From NCBI GenBank assembly GCA_002270565.1, contig NQMI01000124.1, positions 1-64,000 of the forward strand: a DNA stretch of 64,000 nucleotides, given 5' to 3'. The DNA comes from Stenocarpella maydis. Lineage: Eukaryota > Ascomycota > Sordariomycetes > Diaporthales > Diaporthaceae. A program made the translations under genes and the position numbers. Positions 11,457-23,532 of this stretch are shown here, one piece after another; position 1 is the first letter of the stretch, and the number at the start of each line of letters is the position of its first letter. The notes beneath the pieces were generated by a model. It worked only from the letters and a program-made list of their open reading frames with translations, ran no database searches and had not been told where the DNA came from.

Positions 11457-13454
11457 ATGGAGCCGCCTCTAACCATTCCTGAAGGCAGTGGAACCTGTGC
11501 AACCTTGCCCAATCACGCCCTAAATATTCATCTCTTCCGAAACCTACGCACCCCCCTCAGCATGGGCTCTCTTCACGTTATCGGCGACACGGCCAAGGCG
11601 GAAATCGATGGCGGCCAGGTGCCGAACGAGACGTCTGTCTTCTCGCACATCGAGCCCTCCCTTTCTCGACATCCCCACGCTCTAGCTGTTGTTTGTCCGA
11701 GCCAGCCCAGAGACCATTTGTCCAAGCTGGCGTCCCCTGATGTCAACCAAGAGCATACACAAGCGCATGAGACCTTGTTCCCAGACTGTCTGACCTTGAC
11801 ATATCTCCAATTACACGGCGCGGCCATGAGCTTCGTGGCTGGACTGATGCGGCACGGCGTTCGTCCCGGGTCAACAATGCTTATGCTAGTTCCAAACGGC
11901 GGCGAATACTGCATCTTGCTCTGGGCTTGTGTCGTCATGAGGTTGACGTTCGTCTGCGTGGATGCTGGCCTGCTTTCCGACGTCTCTCAGGAGTCTGAGC
12001 TGCGTTTCATCATGGAAATGACCAGGCCATCCGTCATTGTCTTGCCGGGTGACGGCGACGCTGAAGCACTTCGTGCCACGGCAGACCATCTTCTGCCGCC
12101 CGAGGCACTGATTATCTCGACGTCTGAGGGTGATGATAATCTTGACGGCGTCTTGTCACTAGCTGGAGTAGCCGCGGATGCCTCCATGTATTGGACGGAC
12201 GAGGATACACTTCTCAGCAAAGCTAGAGATGATGATCCGGAACGCATCCATTCTATAATGTTCACTTCCGGAACTTCTGGCCGGCCCAAGGGTTGCCCCC
12301 TACGAGTAGGTGCTATGTCACACATCTTACATTCGCAGTCCTGGCTCCTGGGTGAGGGCAGCTCCTCCTGTGCGCTGCAGCAGGCGCATAACTCGCGAGC
12401 CATCGCCCCGTTCCAGACCCTGCAGACGTGGAAGGCAGGTGGCGCAGTGGTGATGACTGGTCGGGGACTCAGAGTTGATGACATGGTGGACGCAATCATT
12501 CGATACCAGGTCACCTTTGTGGTCCTGACCCCGCCTATGGTCCTACAACTATCCCAAGAACTCGAGGCTCGCCCGCTGGGTACGACCAACTTGGTCCGTC
12601 GCATCCAAATTGGTGGAGATGCAGTGACGAAGGATGTTCTCGTCAAATGTGCTGCACTGTTCCCCGAGTCCAGCATATGTGTCAATCACGGCATGACAGA
12701 AGGGGCCGGTGCTTTCAAATGGCCATTCTTTGATACCCCAGCGGCCAAGATTCAATACTTTGGGCAGATCTGTCCTGTCGGCACCGTGGCAGCAGGAGCG
12801 GTCGTGAGGATCTGGGATGCGGAAGGCAATACTGTGGCAGGTAGAGGGCAGCCGGGCGAGCTACATATTCAGTGTGGGAGCCTCATCACACAATACCTCG
12901 GCGGAGCATCAGCAGCCTCGTTCTACAACGACGAAAAGGGCCCGTGGTTCATTACAGGGGATATCGCCATGCTAGACAACAGCGGGCTGGTTTTCATACT
13001 GGGCAGAGGCAAAGATGTGATTATGCGCAGCGGCACTGCTATCATGCCCGCAGTCATCGAGAGCTGTATCAAGGAAATAACTGGCACCGAAGTACGTACG
13101 CTCAATAACACTCCAGTTGTTTTGCAATATCAAAATGACCTCCCCTGCATTTCCTCAAGACTATCTACATCGAGGGCCTCGAAATTGATGCTGAATTATT
13201 TACAGGCATCCGTAGTCGCAGTCCCCAGTGCTGAACATGGCCAGGCGCCATTTGCAGTGATTGATCGTTTCAACGGCAAGACGGAAGAAGAGATAACCAG
13301 CCATATCGTGCATGTCTTGGGGAAAGACTACGAACTCAGCGGTCTGGCGTCTTTAGAGACAATTGGAATGCACGAATTTCCTCTCAATGCAACACACAAG
13401 GTCGTAAAAACTGATGTTCAGAAAGCTGTCATGAGATGGATGATATCGCAGTAA
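11457..13454 (+). CDS. stand-alone adenylating enzyme (ANL superfamily)
   Basis: The gene encodes an acyl/aryl-acid activating enzyme of about 627 residues. In order it shows the A3 phosphate loop TSGTSGRPKG (about 270-279), A5 HGMTEG (about 410), A7 WFITGD (about 498), A8 GRGKDVIM (about 516), and an A10-like tail NATHKVVKTD with the expected catalytic lysine. A 114-bp intron at 13092-13205 (GTACGT...TTACAG) is likely. It has no internal stop and is a multiple of three, but its translation breaks the conserved C-terminal domain, and splicing joins GTE to ASVVAVPS. No carrier-protein, condensation or reductase domain is fused, so it should form an acyl-CoA or load a partner in trans. The ATG at 11562 (MGSLHVIGD) is an alternative start. 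Substrate cannot be inferred. Confidence 0.88.
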   Translation: MEPPLTIPEGSGTCATLPNHALNIHLFRNLRTPLSMGSLHVIGDTAKAEIDGGQVPNETSVFSHIEPSLSRHPHALAVVCPSQPRDHLSKLASPDVNQEHTQAHETLFPDCLTLTYLQLHGAAMSFVAGLMRHGVRPGSTMLMLVPNGGEYCILLWACVVMRLTFVCVDAGLLSDVSQESELRFIMEMTRPSVIVLPGDGDAEALRATADHLLPPEALIISTSEGDDNLDGVLSLAGVAADASMYWTDEDTLLSKARDDDPERIHSIMFTSGTSGRPKGCPLRVGAMSHILHSQSWLLGEGSSSCALQQAHNSRAIAPFQTLQTWKAGGAVVMTGRGLRVDDMVDAIIRYQVTFVVLTPPMVLQLSQELEARPLGTTNLVRRIQIGGDAVTKDVLVKCAALFPESSICVNHGMTEGAGAFKWPFFDTPAAKIQYFGQICPVGTVAAGAVVRIWDAEGNTVAGRGQPGELHIQCGSLITQYLGGASAASFYNDEKGPWFITGDIAMLDNSGLVFILGRGKDVIMRSGTAIMPAVIESCIKEITGTEVRTLNNTPVVLQYQNDLPCISSRLSTSRASKLMLNYLQASVVAVPSAEHGQAPFAVIDRFNGKTEEEITSHIVHVLGKDYELSGLASLETIGMHEFPLNATHKVVKTDVQKAVMRWMISQ

Positions 13455-14904
13455 GGTATCATGAATTACCACGCATGTGCTGAGACTGAGCTATGTCAAT
13501 GTACTAAGGGTACATCTTTAATCAATATCCTTTAAGAAATATTCTTTTCTATGATGTTTCACAAATATGAACTATTGGTATTCTTTAAGTTCCTCTAGTA
13601 AGCCGGAGCGACAATGAGTGTCCTATAAGGGCAAGAGACATTATATATCAGATGATTAAGGTGATTTTCGCTATGCAAGTCTATAGAAAGTGACTTTTCA
13701 ATATATATTTCACACGTAGCTCTAGAAAGGTAGATGGACGGGTGGATAGGTAGAGAGGTAGGGACGTAGGAAGATAGGTGCACAGCAGCAGCTGAATACT
13801 TGAACAGCAAAGTGAGCTTCGTGTGAGGTTTAGCGTGACTGTTACGGCCTTCAATAATAGTTGGTTTCGTTTTTAATCCGTGTACGTACGCTTCTTAAGA
13901 GGTGGTGCTTGCAAGCGATGCTGTGGTAATCTGTGGCTCGTACTCGGCGCCCTGGTGGGTTGTGTCAGTGGATTCGGCTTCCGCTACAAAGCAAGAAATC
14001 ACACTCATTGCCATCAAGGGAGTTGAGGAAGCCAGTAAGTCCTTAAAGACCCACGACGGTTTATCAGAACCATTAGACTCGTTCCAAGCGACATTGAATA
14101 CCTGAAAGAAAGATGTAACGCTGCCGTTGCTAGCATAAGCGATGAGAATAGGAACTGTGAGTCGACAATTTTGCTTGATACCATAGTCTAGATAATACGA
14201 GGCACGTAAGCTAGCGATCCTAAAGACGAATCTTGAAATTTGCGCCTATAGAATTGCTTCTTCATGTTTTGCCGAGTGTGCGATTCGAGGCCAGACTGCA
14301 GCCGGACTACTTCAGGCCCGTTGCTGAAGTGTTCACCGAGGTGAGTTCGTACCTTTCTGCTGTCAACTCTCCTGGGGGCCTCCTGCACGCCTGCAGAAGC
14401 CTGCTCGAGCGTGGTCAGCAGCATCATGGCATTCAAGACGGATATGGAACGATGTATCTAGGGCAAGAGGGCTATCATTCTCACAACAGTCCACCCGGTA
14501 CGTGGCAGTATTGACACGAATGGAGAGGTGAGAGGTGCTGGGCCTGTGTGGACAGAATAATGACGGATCTCACCTTCTGTTCCACGTTGTATCAAGTCTC
14601 TCCACTTGCGAGAAAATGTTATACAACTGTCTATCGAGCTGATTACCAACCTACACCCTAGGTGTCATTAGCATATCGCAACTTATGGATCTCACACTCC
14701 GGTCTACCGGCTTGTCGCGTACGTAAGAACTGTCGCTGAATCTCTTGTTGCCCATGGCTACCAGGGTCTGTCATTGGAGGCCAACCGGAACACGGTCATT
14801 AAATATCCCGCGAGGGTATCACTCCTGTCTTTAAAGGTCTCTATCAGATGTACCAAGCTGGTCACTTACGGATGGCAGCATAGCTGCCTTGTGATACAGG
14901 CACG
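13455..14904. other. intergenic with weak decayed coding traces
   Basis: This 1.45-kb stretch lies between the 3' ends of the adenylating enzyme and the OPT gene. At 13902-14196 a plus-strand reading switches frame near 14100. It contains helical text (GVEEASKSLKTHD; then LKERCNAAVASISDENR) faintly like the N-terminal helices of fungal STAND proteins. This is too weak to call a gene. A GGTAG-rich purine run lies near 13730-13780. Confidence 0.35.
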
Positions 14905-17344
14905 CTAGATGCAGTGATCTGGGTTTGTATCAGAAGGGTTTCCCCACCAGCTGGGGAATGGCCGCTCCGTTCCACTCGCCCCAAACACCGCAAAGGAGAG
15001 GATGAAGATGATAACCTGCGACCCCCCGTCCAGTGCCGCACCGATCAGGTAGTTATACTTGTTGTATACCCGCGGCAGCCTGCGGCGGAGGTAGAGCTGC
15101 GAGAAGACGCCGACGGCGATGGAGGACCAGACCCAAGACGTATTGCCGTAGTACACCTTGCCGGCAAACGAGCAGATGATGGTCGTGTTGATGGGCCACC
15201 CCCGCACGCGCGGGAACACCTTGGTCGCGCCCCAGTGCAGCACGGGGAGGGCGGCGCCGACGAGGAGGCCCAGCGGCACGATCACGTAGCGCCCCGCCAG
15301 GCCGTACATATCCTTTGCCAGCGCCCACGTGATGGCCTGTGAGTTGAGGCTCTGGACCGTCGACCCGCTCCAGACGTTGGTGCCCACCGGGTCGAGGAGC
15401 ACCTCGCGCTCGTTTGTCACGATCGTGGTCATGACGACGTAGTTGAGGGCCGCGCCGAGGAGCGTCCCGTAGATCTGCGTCCCGAACATGACACGGTGCG
15501 GGACCTTCGTATACTGGCCCACCTTGAGCCAGTTTGAGAGGTTGACAGCCAATAGGATAACCTGGTGTGACCAGCTGGCGAAGTAGAGATTCGCCAGCGG
15601 CCTGCCTGGATGCACAACGCCTGCGACCATCTTGGAGATCTGGTTGGTCGAGACCCCGGTGCCGTAGAGTCCGTAAAGCACGCACGAGAATGGGGCGATG
15701 AAGGCGCCAAGGAGGAGTGACACGATGTAGCCCCATGCAGGGAGGGTGGTCTCGCCCTTGATGCTCACGACCAGCCCAGCGATGAAGGTGAGAGCAAAAA
15801 GAGCCAGGTACCACCACATTGGCACTTCTTTGTACTTGAGCATACCCTGGTAGTGGATATCGGGCTGGGTCCGACTGCGAGCTTGTTTCCATGCCTCTTT
15901 CATGTCTTTTCCGTAGAAGATAATTATATGGGTGATCAGGGCCCCTATTGCCAGGCTCGAGGTGAAGTAACCCCATACAGTGCTGGATGTCATGTACGGC
16001 AAGCCGACCGCGTCCAGCTTCGCAAAGTCGATGACACCGTGGTCGTCCAAGATCGCTGTGGTCTGCCACCTGGTGCCGTTGCTGGCGAACAAGGATGTCG
16101 ACATGAAGGGGAATTTCTTGGCTCCCCAGGTATTGCTGTAAAATAGAGCGGGCATAGCTACGTACCAGATCGCGTAGCCAATCCACGTGTTGAGCTGCTG
16201 CTTGAATGGGAGCGACAGGTACGTGCTCTGGATATATTGCCAGTCGAGCGAGAAGTTCAGCAGGCCCATTCCCTCGTTCGACGAGGCCCCGCCGAATATA
16301 GTCGATATGACAGCACGGGTGCGTTCTGGAGCGCTGATGGAAGCCAGGCAGAAGATCGAGATGCCTCCGAACCATGTTACGATGTACGCTGGAAAGACCT
16401 CCCAAACGGCCGCAATGGCCAGGGCTGTTCCGAACTTGACAAGGCGGCCCCTGTTGGCGACCCGGTCGAAATGCAGATTCTGGAAGAGCACGACCTGCGG
16501 CAGAGTCGACCAATAGACCATCTCGGCGGGATAGACAATCAACGGCCTCAGCACCCCGGCCAGGACGAACCCGCAGAGCGAAATGGAGAAGGTTGCCAAT
16601 ACCGCGGTGGAGGCCGAGACGGCTCGGTCGTAGAATAGCCTCTCCACGGCGTAGATCTCAACACCCGACAGGCCGTTGTTGCCGGAGGAGGCAATGAGGG
16701 AGGCCACAACGTGCTCCTTGATCCCGAATGGCTGGCCAGAGTTGACGAAACGAAGTGTTTTCTGCAGCCAGTTCCAACTGAGCCGTTCTGGTCGAGGTGT
16801 GAAGAGAGCCCAGGCTTCGCCAAAGATGAAAACCAGGACTCCACAGCATGTCAGCGACGAAGACCCATCTGGATACCCCTCTCGAGGGAGACTTACGCTG
16901 CAAGAAGACCGCCGAGACCTGCATCTCAGTCGGCTTGAAGACATACAGCATAGTGATGACGCTGGACAGGGCGGTGAAGATGGTCCCCAAGATAAGCGAG
17001 CGGAATGTCAAGGCAGGATCACCGTCGTCGCGATCCGACACTACGAATCTCGACACGTCCATACCTACTCGGTCGTATTAATGGTGAATATGCCGGTAGG
17101 AAGTTGGCTTGAGTGATTGGTACAACCTACCATTTCGAATGACGGGGTGACCCTGCACATATTCGACATCGTCGTCGACTGGTGAGATGCTGGCAATCTT
17201 GCCGTCAATATCATCAGGCGGTGCCTCTCCTCCGTTGGCTTTGGCGCCCTGATCCGTCCCACCAGTCGCGCTGGTGATGGTTGAAGCTTTGGCAGCTGCT
17301 GGGCGGGGTCTGGTCAGCGCCTCATTCCCGTCGTAGTCGGACAT
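14905..17344 (-). CDS. OPT-family oligopeptide transporter
   Basis: Three exons (17344-17131, 17064-16897, 16838-14905; introns 66 and 58 bp) give about 771 residues, typical of the family. The N-terminal 70 residues form a charged cytosolic tail. At least twelve hydrophobic segments follow. Family-typical text includes NSGQPFGIKEHVV, GMGLLNFSLDWQYI, TFGGISIF-like WFGGISIFCLAS, and a C-terminal PFPSWWGNPSDTNPDHC. OPT proteins import small peptides, glutathione conjugates or metal-chelate compounds with protons across the plasma membrane. The gene sits between the adenylating enzyme and the SDR, suggesting uptake or recycling of a cluster substrate, but OPT genes are also common outside clusters. 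No frame breaks are seen. Confidence 0.9.
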
Positions 17345-18078
17345 TTTGTACGCATTAGGAAACGCTCGTTGTGAGGCTCGAATCGATTGGGGGATGAATC
17401 GAGGAAGAGGAGGTTGCGGGTGATATAAAGCGTTTTGCTTGTGGTGTCAATTCGGGCAAGGGTAACATTGTCTCGACAGGTGATTCACCGCAGAGCGATA
17501 GGTCGAGGCTGATGTCGCAATTGGGAAGGTGGATGGCGGCAGCGGTGTGGATTCATCCCATATGAACTTCAAAATCCCGAACGCAGAGACTGTCGAACAG
17601 TTAGGCGTGTGGCATCTGCTAAAACCCCGTGTGGAGCTTCACATACGTAAGAGATTCACTGATAATTTTCGAGATAGCTGCTGTGGGCGCTTGGATTCTG
17701 CCGGTTTGTCGGAGCCAGCCGGCCATGGGGATAAGGGCTTACCTTGCACTGCAACCCTGTGCTTAGTATACTTTCTATTGAATGCATACAATGCTGCAGC
17801 GGCCTTCAATATTGGATGAATAGCTCCCAGGGCCCCGGGATGGGCTTTCCACCTGGTATGATACTGTATGAGCGCCCAGTAATGTACAGATTATAACAAG
17901 ATGCACCCTAAGGTTAAGGATGACCAGCAGTCGACGATTGTTTTCACATTAGCCTGCGCGACTTCGAACCTGAAAGGACAGAGCCTCCATTCTCGAACAC
18001 CTAGACACAAGCTGGAGACTACACCACAGTGCGGCAAACCAAGCCCTCAAGCCCAACCTTGAACCACAAGTCACCTAG
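17345..18078. other. intergenic, OPT promoter
   Basis: This 734-bp stretch lies between the OPT start and the 3' end of the SDR gene. The open frames have no family features. No repeats were noted. Confidence 0.45.
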
Positions 18079-19141
18079 CTACTTCAGCTTTTTGGCCTCA
18101 GCCTCCTGCCTCCGCAGCAGGACCTCGAGCAGTGGCAGTTTGAACATGCGGTAGGTTACGGTGTCCGCCAGCCACTCTCCAACAAAAGAACCCAGCCAGG
18201 CCGTCATGGCCATGCCGCCATAGTAGTGCCAGTCCGGCCGACAGAGGCCGAGAGAGCCCAGCACTCCTCGGAGGACCACGGGGGCCTCGGGCTTGAGCAC
18301 GTCTGCCACCAGCTTCCTCGCGTAGCTCACCGGCGGGATGGAGCCCGTCCGCTTGCTGAATGTCAGGCGCCACTTATACACGTCCTCTATGGGCCTGTAC
18401 AGGCTGTCCGGTGCCAGCTGCCGGCCAACCTGGGTAGTGATCTGGGTGTTCACGGTGCCGGGCAGGGCGACCATGACCCTGACGCCGAAGGGCCGCAGCT
18501 CCTGCCGCAGGGTGCGCGAGTAGCAGTTGACTGCCCCCTTGGAGGCGCTGTAGGCGGAGCCGAACGGGTACGGCACGATCGAGGACACCGAGGACAGGTT
18601 GATGATGAGCCCCTTGGTCGGGACGAGCAGGCGGGTGAAGGCCTTGACCACGGCCATGACGCCGAAGACGTTGGCCTCAAAGGTGGCGCGCACGTCGTCC
18701 AGGTCGAGGTCCGTCGCCGGCACCGTGTGCGTCCTGCCGGCGTTGTTGACGAGGATGTCGAGCTTGCCCCCCGTCAGCCGGGCCACCTCGTCCCTGCAAC
18801 GGTCTATGCTGGCCTGGCTCGTGACATCGAGCTGCAGGCACGTGAATCCGGGCTTGCCCGCGAGGTCTGCCAGGACGGAAGGATTGCGGGCCGTTGCGAT
18901 GACATGCAGGCCTGTGGGCATTGCCGCCGCGTCGTTAGGTCTTGTGCGCAAATTTCTGCGTGCGGCACTTGAGCCGTCAACTCACCTCGAGCACGGAACG
19001 CTTCGCATAATTCGTGACCGATGCCCCCGGGCGAGCAGCTGTGAAGACGTGTCAGTGCAACGTCCAAGCCCGCGCCAGGATTTATCAGACTCGTTGGAGC
19101 ACTGCGACTCACCCCGTTATGAGAACTGTCTTCTGGCTCAT
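18079..19141 (-). CDS. short-chain dehydrogenase/reductase, Ayr1-like
   Basis: Exons 19141-19113, 19038-18986 and 18911-18079 give about 304 residues. Splicing builds the NADP-binding turn TGCSPGGIG (residues 9-17), a variant of TGxxxGxG found in the Ayr1-like (1-acyldihydroxyacetone-phosphate reductase) branch. NNAG lies at 83-86, and the catalytic YSASK at 148-152 is preceded by NLSSVSS. The C-terminal hydrophobic stretch before a Lys-rich end may associate with membranes or lipid droplets. The expected reaction is NAD(P)H-dependent reduction of a ketone or the reverse; the substrate is unknown. It lies between the OPT transporter and the Rieske oxygenase on the same strand, so it may serve the same pathway, but lipid metabolism is equally possible. 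Confidence 0.87.
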
Positions 19142-20168
19142 GGTATCAACGCCGGATATCAAGAACTGAACCAAATGAGAGACCGCGTGGTAAAGATGTC
19201 AAGTGGCTGATGAATCCAAACCAAGGGGGGATGGTTCATAGTACTAAATACTTAGTGAAGCAATAGGCCTATCGGCATGCTTAAGTAAGGAAGTAAAGTA
19301 CCTAATTCATGGAATCCTCGGGCTGCCGAAGCCACTTTCGCTTAGCTCTGGACTGGCTCGGGGCTAGAATCGGTGGCCCGCGGGCATTTTCCATTCACTT
19401 CACCCCGTGCACAGGAGGAGGGGGTAGTTTCAGGGACGCTACAAACATTATAATATAATATTATGATACAAATATAAAAACATGTTTTAAAATTAGTAAA
19501 CTATAAATTATAATTGAACATAAATTTATTAAATTTTTTATAATAAATTATAAAATAAAGTTAATACTTATAATAATAAATATTTCTAATTATTAAACTA
19601 AAAATGTTATATAATTACATATTTAGTTATTTAAGTTTTACTTTTAAAATTAAATGAAATTTATTGCTATTTTATTCAAATTATATTCTGTAATGTAACT
19701 AAGATCCCCCGCCCCCTCTTACAGGGAGACCCTGTACGGCATTTATTTAATTTAACACGTCGGACTTGCAAATCCACCGGTGCCTTGTGAAAAACTAGGT
19801 GTTCAACCGGTTACACTCAGACTTATTTGACCACTTATATAATTGCATCACTAAGCCATAGCTAAATACAGAACGCCTTACCCAGTGTTTTATTGTGACC
19901 TATTACGATAGATGTAGTGATACAGCTAATGTAGTGATACAACTAATGTAGTGATACAACTAATTTCCCCTCTGGCATTTACTGGTGAATATATCTGATT
20001 TCGTACAAAACGCTCTGTGTTGGCCGAGCTCTGACTGACCCCGTGTTGATTGCTACCTAGGTCTCACATGAATTACACAAGAGTCTCCAGAGACTCTTGG
20101 TTTCTACAAACTGGGCGTGCACCTGTAGGTAGTAGAGAGAAACCCGACTCCCCCCAAACCCGTACTGA
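19142..20168. other. intergenic with AT-rich islet (19441-19700)
   Basis: This is a non-coding stretch between the SDR and Rieske genes. About 260 bp (19441-19700) are almost pure A and T, as in a small RIPed insertion or relic. It is followed by a C-rich patch and a 17-bp tandem repeat. Confidence 0.5.
19912..19962. repeat. three tandem copies of a 17-bp unit
   Basis: ATGTAGTGATACARCTA is repeated at 19912-19928, 19929-19945 and 19946-19962. Only one base differs (G in the first copy, A in the others). It is non-coding and lies close to the AT-rich islet. Confidence 0.9.
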
Positions 20169-21554
20169 TCACCAAGCAAGAAGCTCTTCATTCTGCACCC
20201 CGCACGCAACACCCTGGCAGATCTCGACGTCCTCCCTGACCACGGCCGCGCCCGCCGGCAGCTGCTGCCTGGCCGGCCATATCTCGCGGCCCTCGGTCCT
20301 CTCGCGCCTGAAGTGCTCGCTGACCGCCTCGCGGATCAGCCCCTGGATGAAGATGGGCGCCTTCTCGTGCCGCGGGTGCAGCTGGCCGGTGACGTAGACG
20401 CCGGTGTTGATGTTCCTCTGCGCGTTGTTGCACAGCACCTTGTCCTCGGACATGACCTTGGCATACGTCTTGCTGATGAGGTCAAAGTCCTCCTGGGAGG
20501 AGTGCCTGTTGCGGTAAATCTCATAGTGCATGGATGACGACCTTGCCCCAGACGGGAGGAATTTCTGGACCATCATGAAGTGTGGCCTTGCACCGGGATC
20601 TCATCGTTAGCGAGGCGTTCCAGCGCTCAGGGGGGGGGGGGAGATGCAATGACCTACGATATTGTCATTGAGGTGTTTGGGAAATAATAAGTGCTCAGGG
20701 CGTTCAGGCCCTTTTTGAGCTGTTCCGGGGTGTACTCGCAGTGGTGCTGGACATGACCATCCTTGAGATCGCTGTCGAAGGAGTCGAGATTTAGGAAGGT
20801 GGGAATATCGGCATGTGTGGTTGGACAGTGATAGCACTCATTGAAATTGTCCGAGAGTGCCTTCCAGTTGAAATCACCCTTCAGCTCGTACGTATGGTCG
20901 AGCTCGTAGTCGTCAAAGTTCATCTGTTTGTACCTCTCCTGGATGTCGACGCCCTTGAAGTGCTCTTCCCAGGGCACCTCCGGCTCCGCTTTTGAATCCA
21001 TGTTGATCCATATGAATCCGTTGGTGTCAATCTTGGTATGGATCCTGAAGAGGCCGTTCTGCTCCTTCTCGGCCTTGTCCATGTCAGTGAACCCCGTAGC
21101 CTTGGCAAGCTTGCCGTTCAGCCCATAGGACCAGCCATGGTATCTGGGACAGGAGCGTCAGCGCATTGATATCCCCCGTCTCCATCTGGCTTACATACCT
21201 GCAAGCCAATATCATGGCTGTCCCCTGCCCCTCCTTCTCGACGACCGGGTACGCGCGATGCCGGCACACGTTGTGGAAGGCGTTGATATCGCCCGCGCGA
21301 TCACGGATTATGATCAGGTCATACCCTGCGACATTGTAGCGAAGCCAATCCCCGGGGCCCTTGAGGCGCGAGCGGTGGGTCATGAACAGCCATCTCCGGG
21401 AGAAGATGGCCCGCCGCTCGAGGTTGTAAAAGTTCTCGTCGCTGTACCACGAGGCCGGCAGCGCGCGGACGGGCTCTTGCCTGCTGACTGCAGGGCCGTC
21501 CGCGGGCTTTGTGTTTGCGCCGAAACCGAAATAATGCATCACTGACGAGGCCAT
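20169..21554 (-). CDS. Rieske non-heme iron oxygenase (ring-hydroxylating / choline-monooxygenase-like)
   Basis: Exons 21554-21199, 21143-20658 and 20586-20169 give 419 residues. The [2Fe-2S] Rieske motif is formed across the first intron: C97-R-H99 and C118-R-Y-H121, CxH...CxxH with 18 residues between. The catalytic iron site NFNECYHCPTTH supplies His224 and His229. These are the alpha-subunit features of single-component Rieske oxygenases, such as choline monooxygenase-like or fungal demethylating and hydroxylating enzymes. It needs a reductase, which is not in the window. It is divergent from the Zn2Cys6 regulator across 2 kb. The second intron holds a G homopolymer near 20629-20640. The substrate could be an aromatic acid, a quaternary amine or a cluster intermediate. 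Confidence 0.9.
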
Positions 21555-23532
21555 GATGATTCAAGACGCTGGAATATTTTTAGTACACGGGTTAGAACGG
21601 CGCAAAGAACAACCGGCTCATGCAGAAACAGAATCAGGTATCAGAAAATAGTTGCAGTGAACAATGGCCTTCTTCGGGTACTAAAGTTTATTACTCCATA
21701 TCTTGTTATATAGGCAGCCGTGTCTTCTCGTGCTCGTGGGTCGGAGGCTACAGACAAGCCACAGGGCCTATGGGATGTTAACGGATGCCTACCCGATCCG
21801 ATGGGATATTCGGCCGCTAGACCTAGTTAGCCCGCAACTGATAGTGTATGAACATCATGGACCGAGCCTATCTTGGGCGCGGCATGATTGCTGCGCTGGT
21901 CATCTGAGCTTTAATTCTAGGTTCGTGTTACGGTCCACGAGCGCGTGGTTTCTATTCCTTGACTCATTTCTTGCATCGGCTCATCCACGACTGGTGGGAG
22001 CGATTCCTGAAGGGCTGCCCGATATCGGTGTTTTGACAACGAGAAACTCACGATTGGCAATTAGATCCAGACCGGTCAGGAGCGAAGTGATCTCTGTCCG
22101 ACTTTGATTCCATCGTGTTGGGCGCAGAAGACTGCCACGCCCGCGGCCGGGCCGTGGCCGCAGCTGCAATGTGGCGATGTCGTGGGCAGCATGCCCATGC
22201 AGGGTGAGTAAACTGGTGCTTTGGCGATTGGCAACAACGTATGCATGAATTATCGTGGGCGTACTGAAACTGAAATGCATTTTGACGACTGGCTCGAGGC
22301 ATGCTCTCTGGACCCACATTCTGGATCAACTTATATCGAAATTACCGGTGGATATCGGCATTTTCAAAACAGTCGTTTAGTTATCAGGACCAAGCTAGAC
22401 GGTCTTTCGAGACTCGCCTTCCGCTGGCGGATGCCTTCTAGTCTTCTTGTGCCTGATATGGTATGTTGGTGGCGCTGCAGCAGGCACCATTCACAAAGAA
22501 CGTTCAGATCTTCTGATGGGGCTAAGACATGCTGGGGAGTTTGATGTTGATTCGTCAATTGGGTTCTGGCCAGTCGGCATAGAACGATAGGCAGGTAGTA
22601 GGGGGTACGGAGTATACACTAGTTATCAAGTCAGGAATAAGCATTGCCTGTGCACCCGAGTCCCAACGCCTATCAGCATCCTAGTTATCGTTTTTGCTTT
22701 TGCCGGGACCCCTTTGGCTTGAATTGGTGCTCAGGTGCTGTGGCCTCGCCTCGGGGCACAGACAGGATACACATGTCTGGGTCCTGATCTACATGGCATA
22801 TTTGTTAGCTCTTCCCCACACGTCAGGACGACAGTGGCACTAGACTGAAGTCACGTTTGCCAGAGGCGTAAGACTGCCTCGGACCTTTCACTCCTGGCTT
22901 GAGGGGTATGTGCCCAAGCACCTAGGTAACAATGATTTCATTACGGCAGCCGACGAGCCGATCGGGAGCACCACATGATGGTCCCGCCGTGCCAGCGTCC
23001 TTCATCTGGTCGGGAGCAGAGTCCCAGCCAGGTCATTGCATTGCTAAATACCCCTTGTAGCATCGTCGTTGCTAAGGACGAGGCTGATCCTAGCCTTTCT
23101 GCTGGTCCAATCAAGTCTTCCCTGGCCTGCTGTATCAGTGGCGGAGGTTTAACCGCTGTCAGGTGCGCTGGCGTACATGCACGACCGGATGTGCTTCCGA
23201 TCCGGTTTCCGCTCCGAGAGTTTGCGGGGACATCAGCACAACCACTCACCAGCAAACACATCACGAACGAAGACGAGCTCGTGACGAAGGGCCCCCCTAC
23301 CTCCAGAATCTGCCGAGCTGGCTTCCCATCTCGCTGACTGCCCTCGTGACGCGGCTACGGGCCAGACAGTGCAAACCGTGGGGTCCGAACCGCCCCACGC
23401 CGGGTCTGTGATCGCGGCGCTGGCAGCTCGCCCTGTCGATGACCAGGGGTCGTCGTCGAGGCCCACCACCAGGTGCTCCGGGAGCGTGCTCCGTGCGGTC
23501 CGTCGACAGCGTCGTGTAGACACGCCGCCACC
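21555..23532. promoter_or_regulatory. 2-kb divergent intergenic region, Rieske / regulator
   Basis: The Rieske gene runs left and the Zn2Cys6 gene runs right. Open frames inside it carry no recognisable domain. ACCTAGGT occurs at 22920-22927. Paired CGG triplets for a Zn2Cys6 site could not be assigned with confidence. Confidence 0.4.

Noticed and set aside
13902..14196. Possible decayed NLR N-terminal helix
   Set aside because: Similarity is faint and needs a frameshift; not enough to annotate.
15053..16513. 486-codon second minus-strand frame within OPT
   Set aside because: Overlaps the well-supported OPT exon and has no membrane segments.
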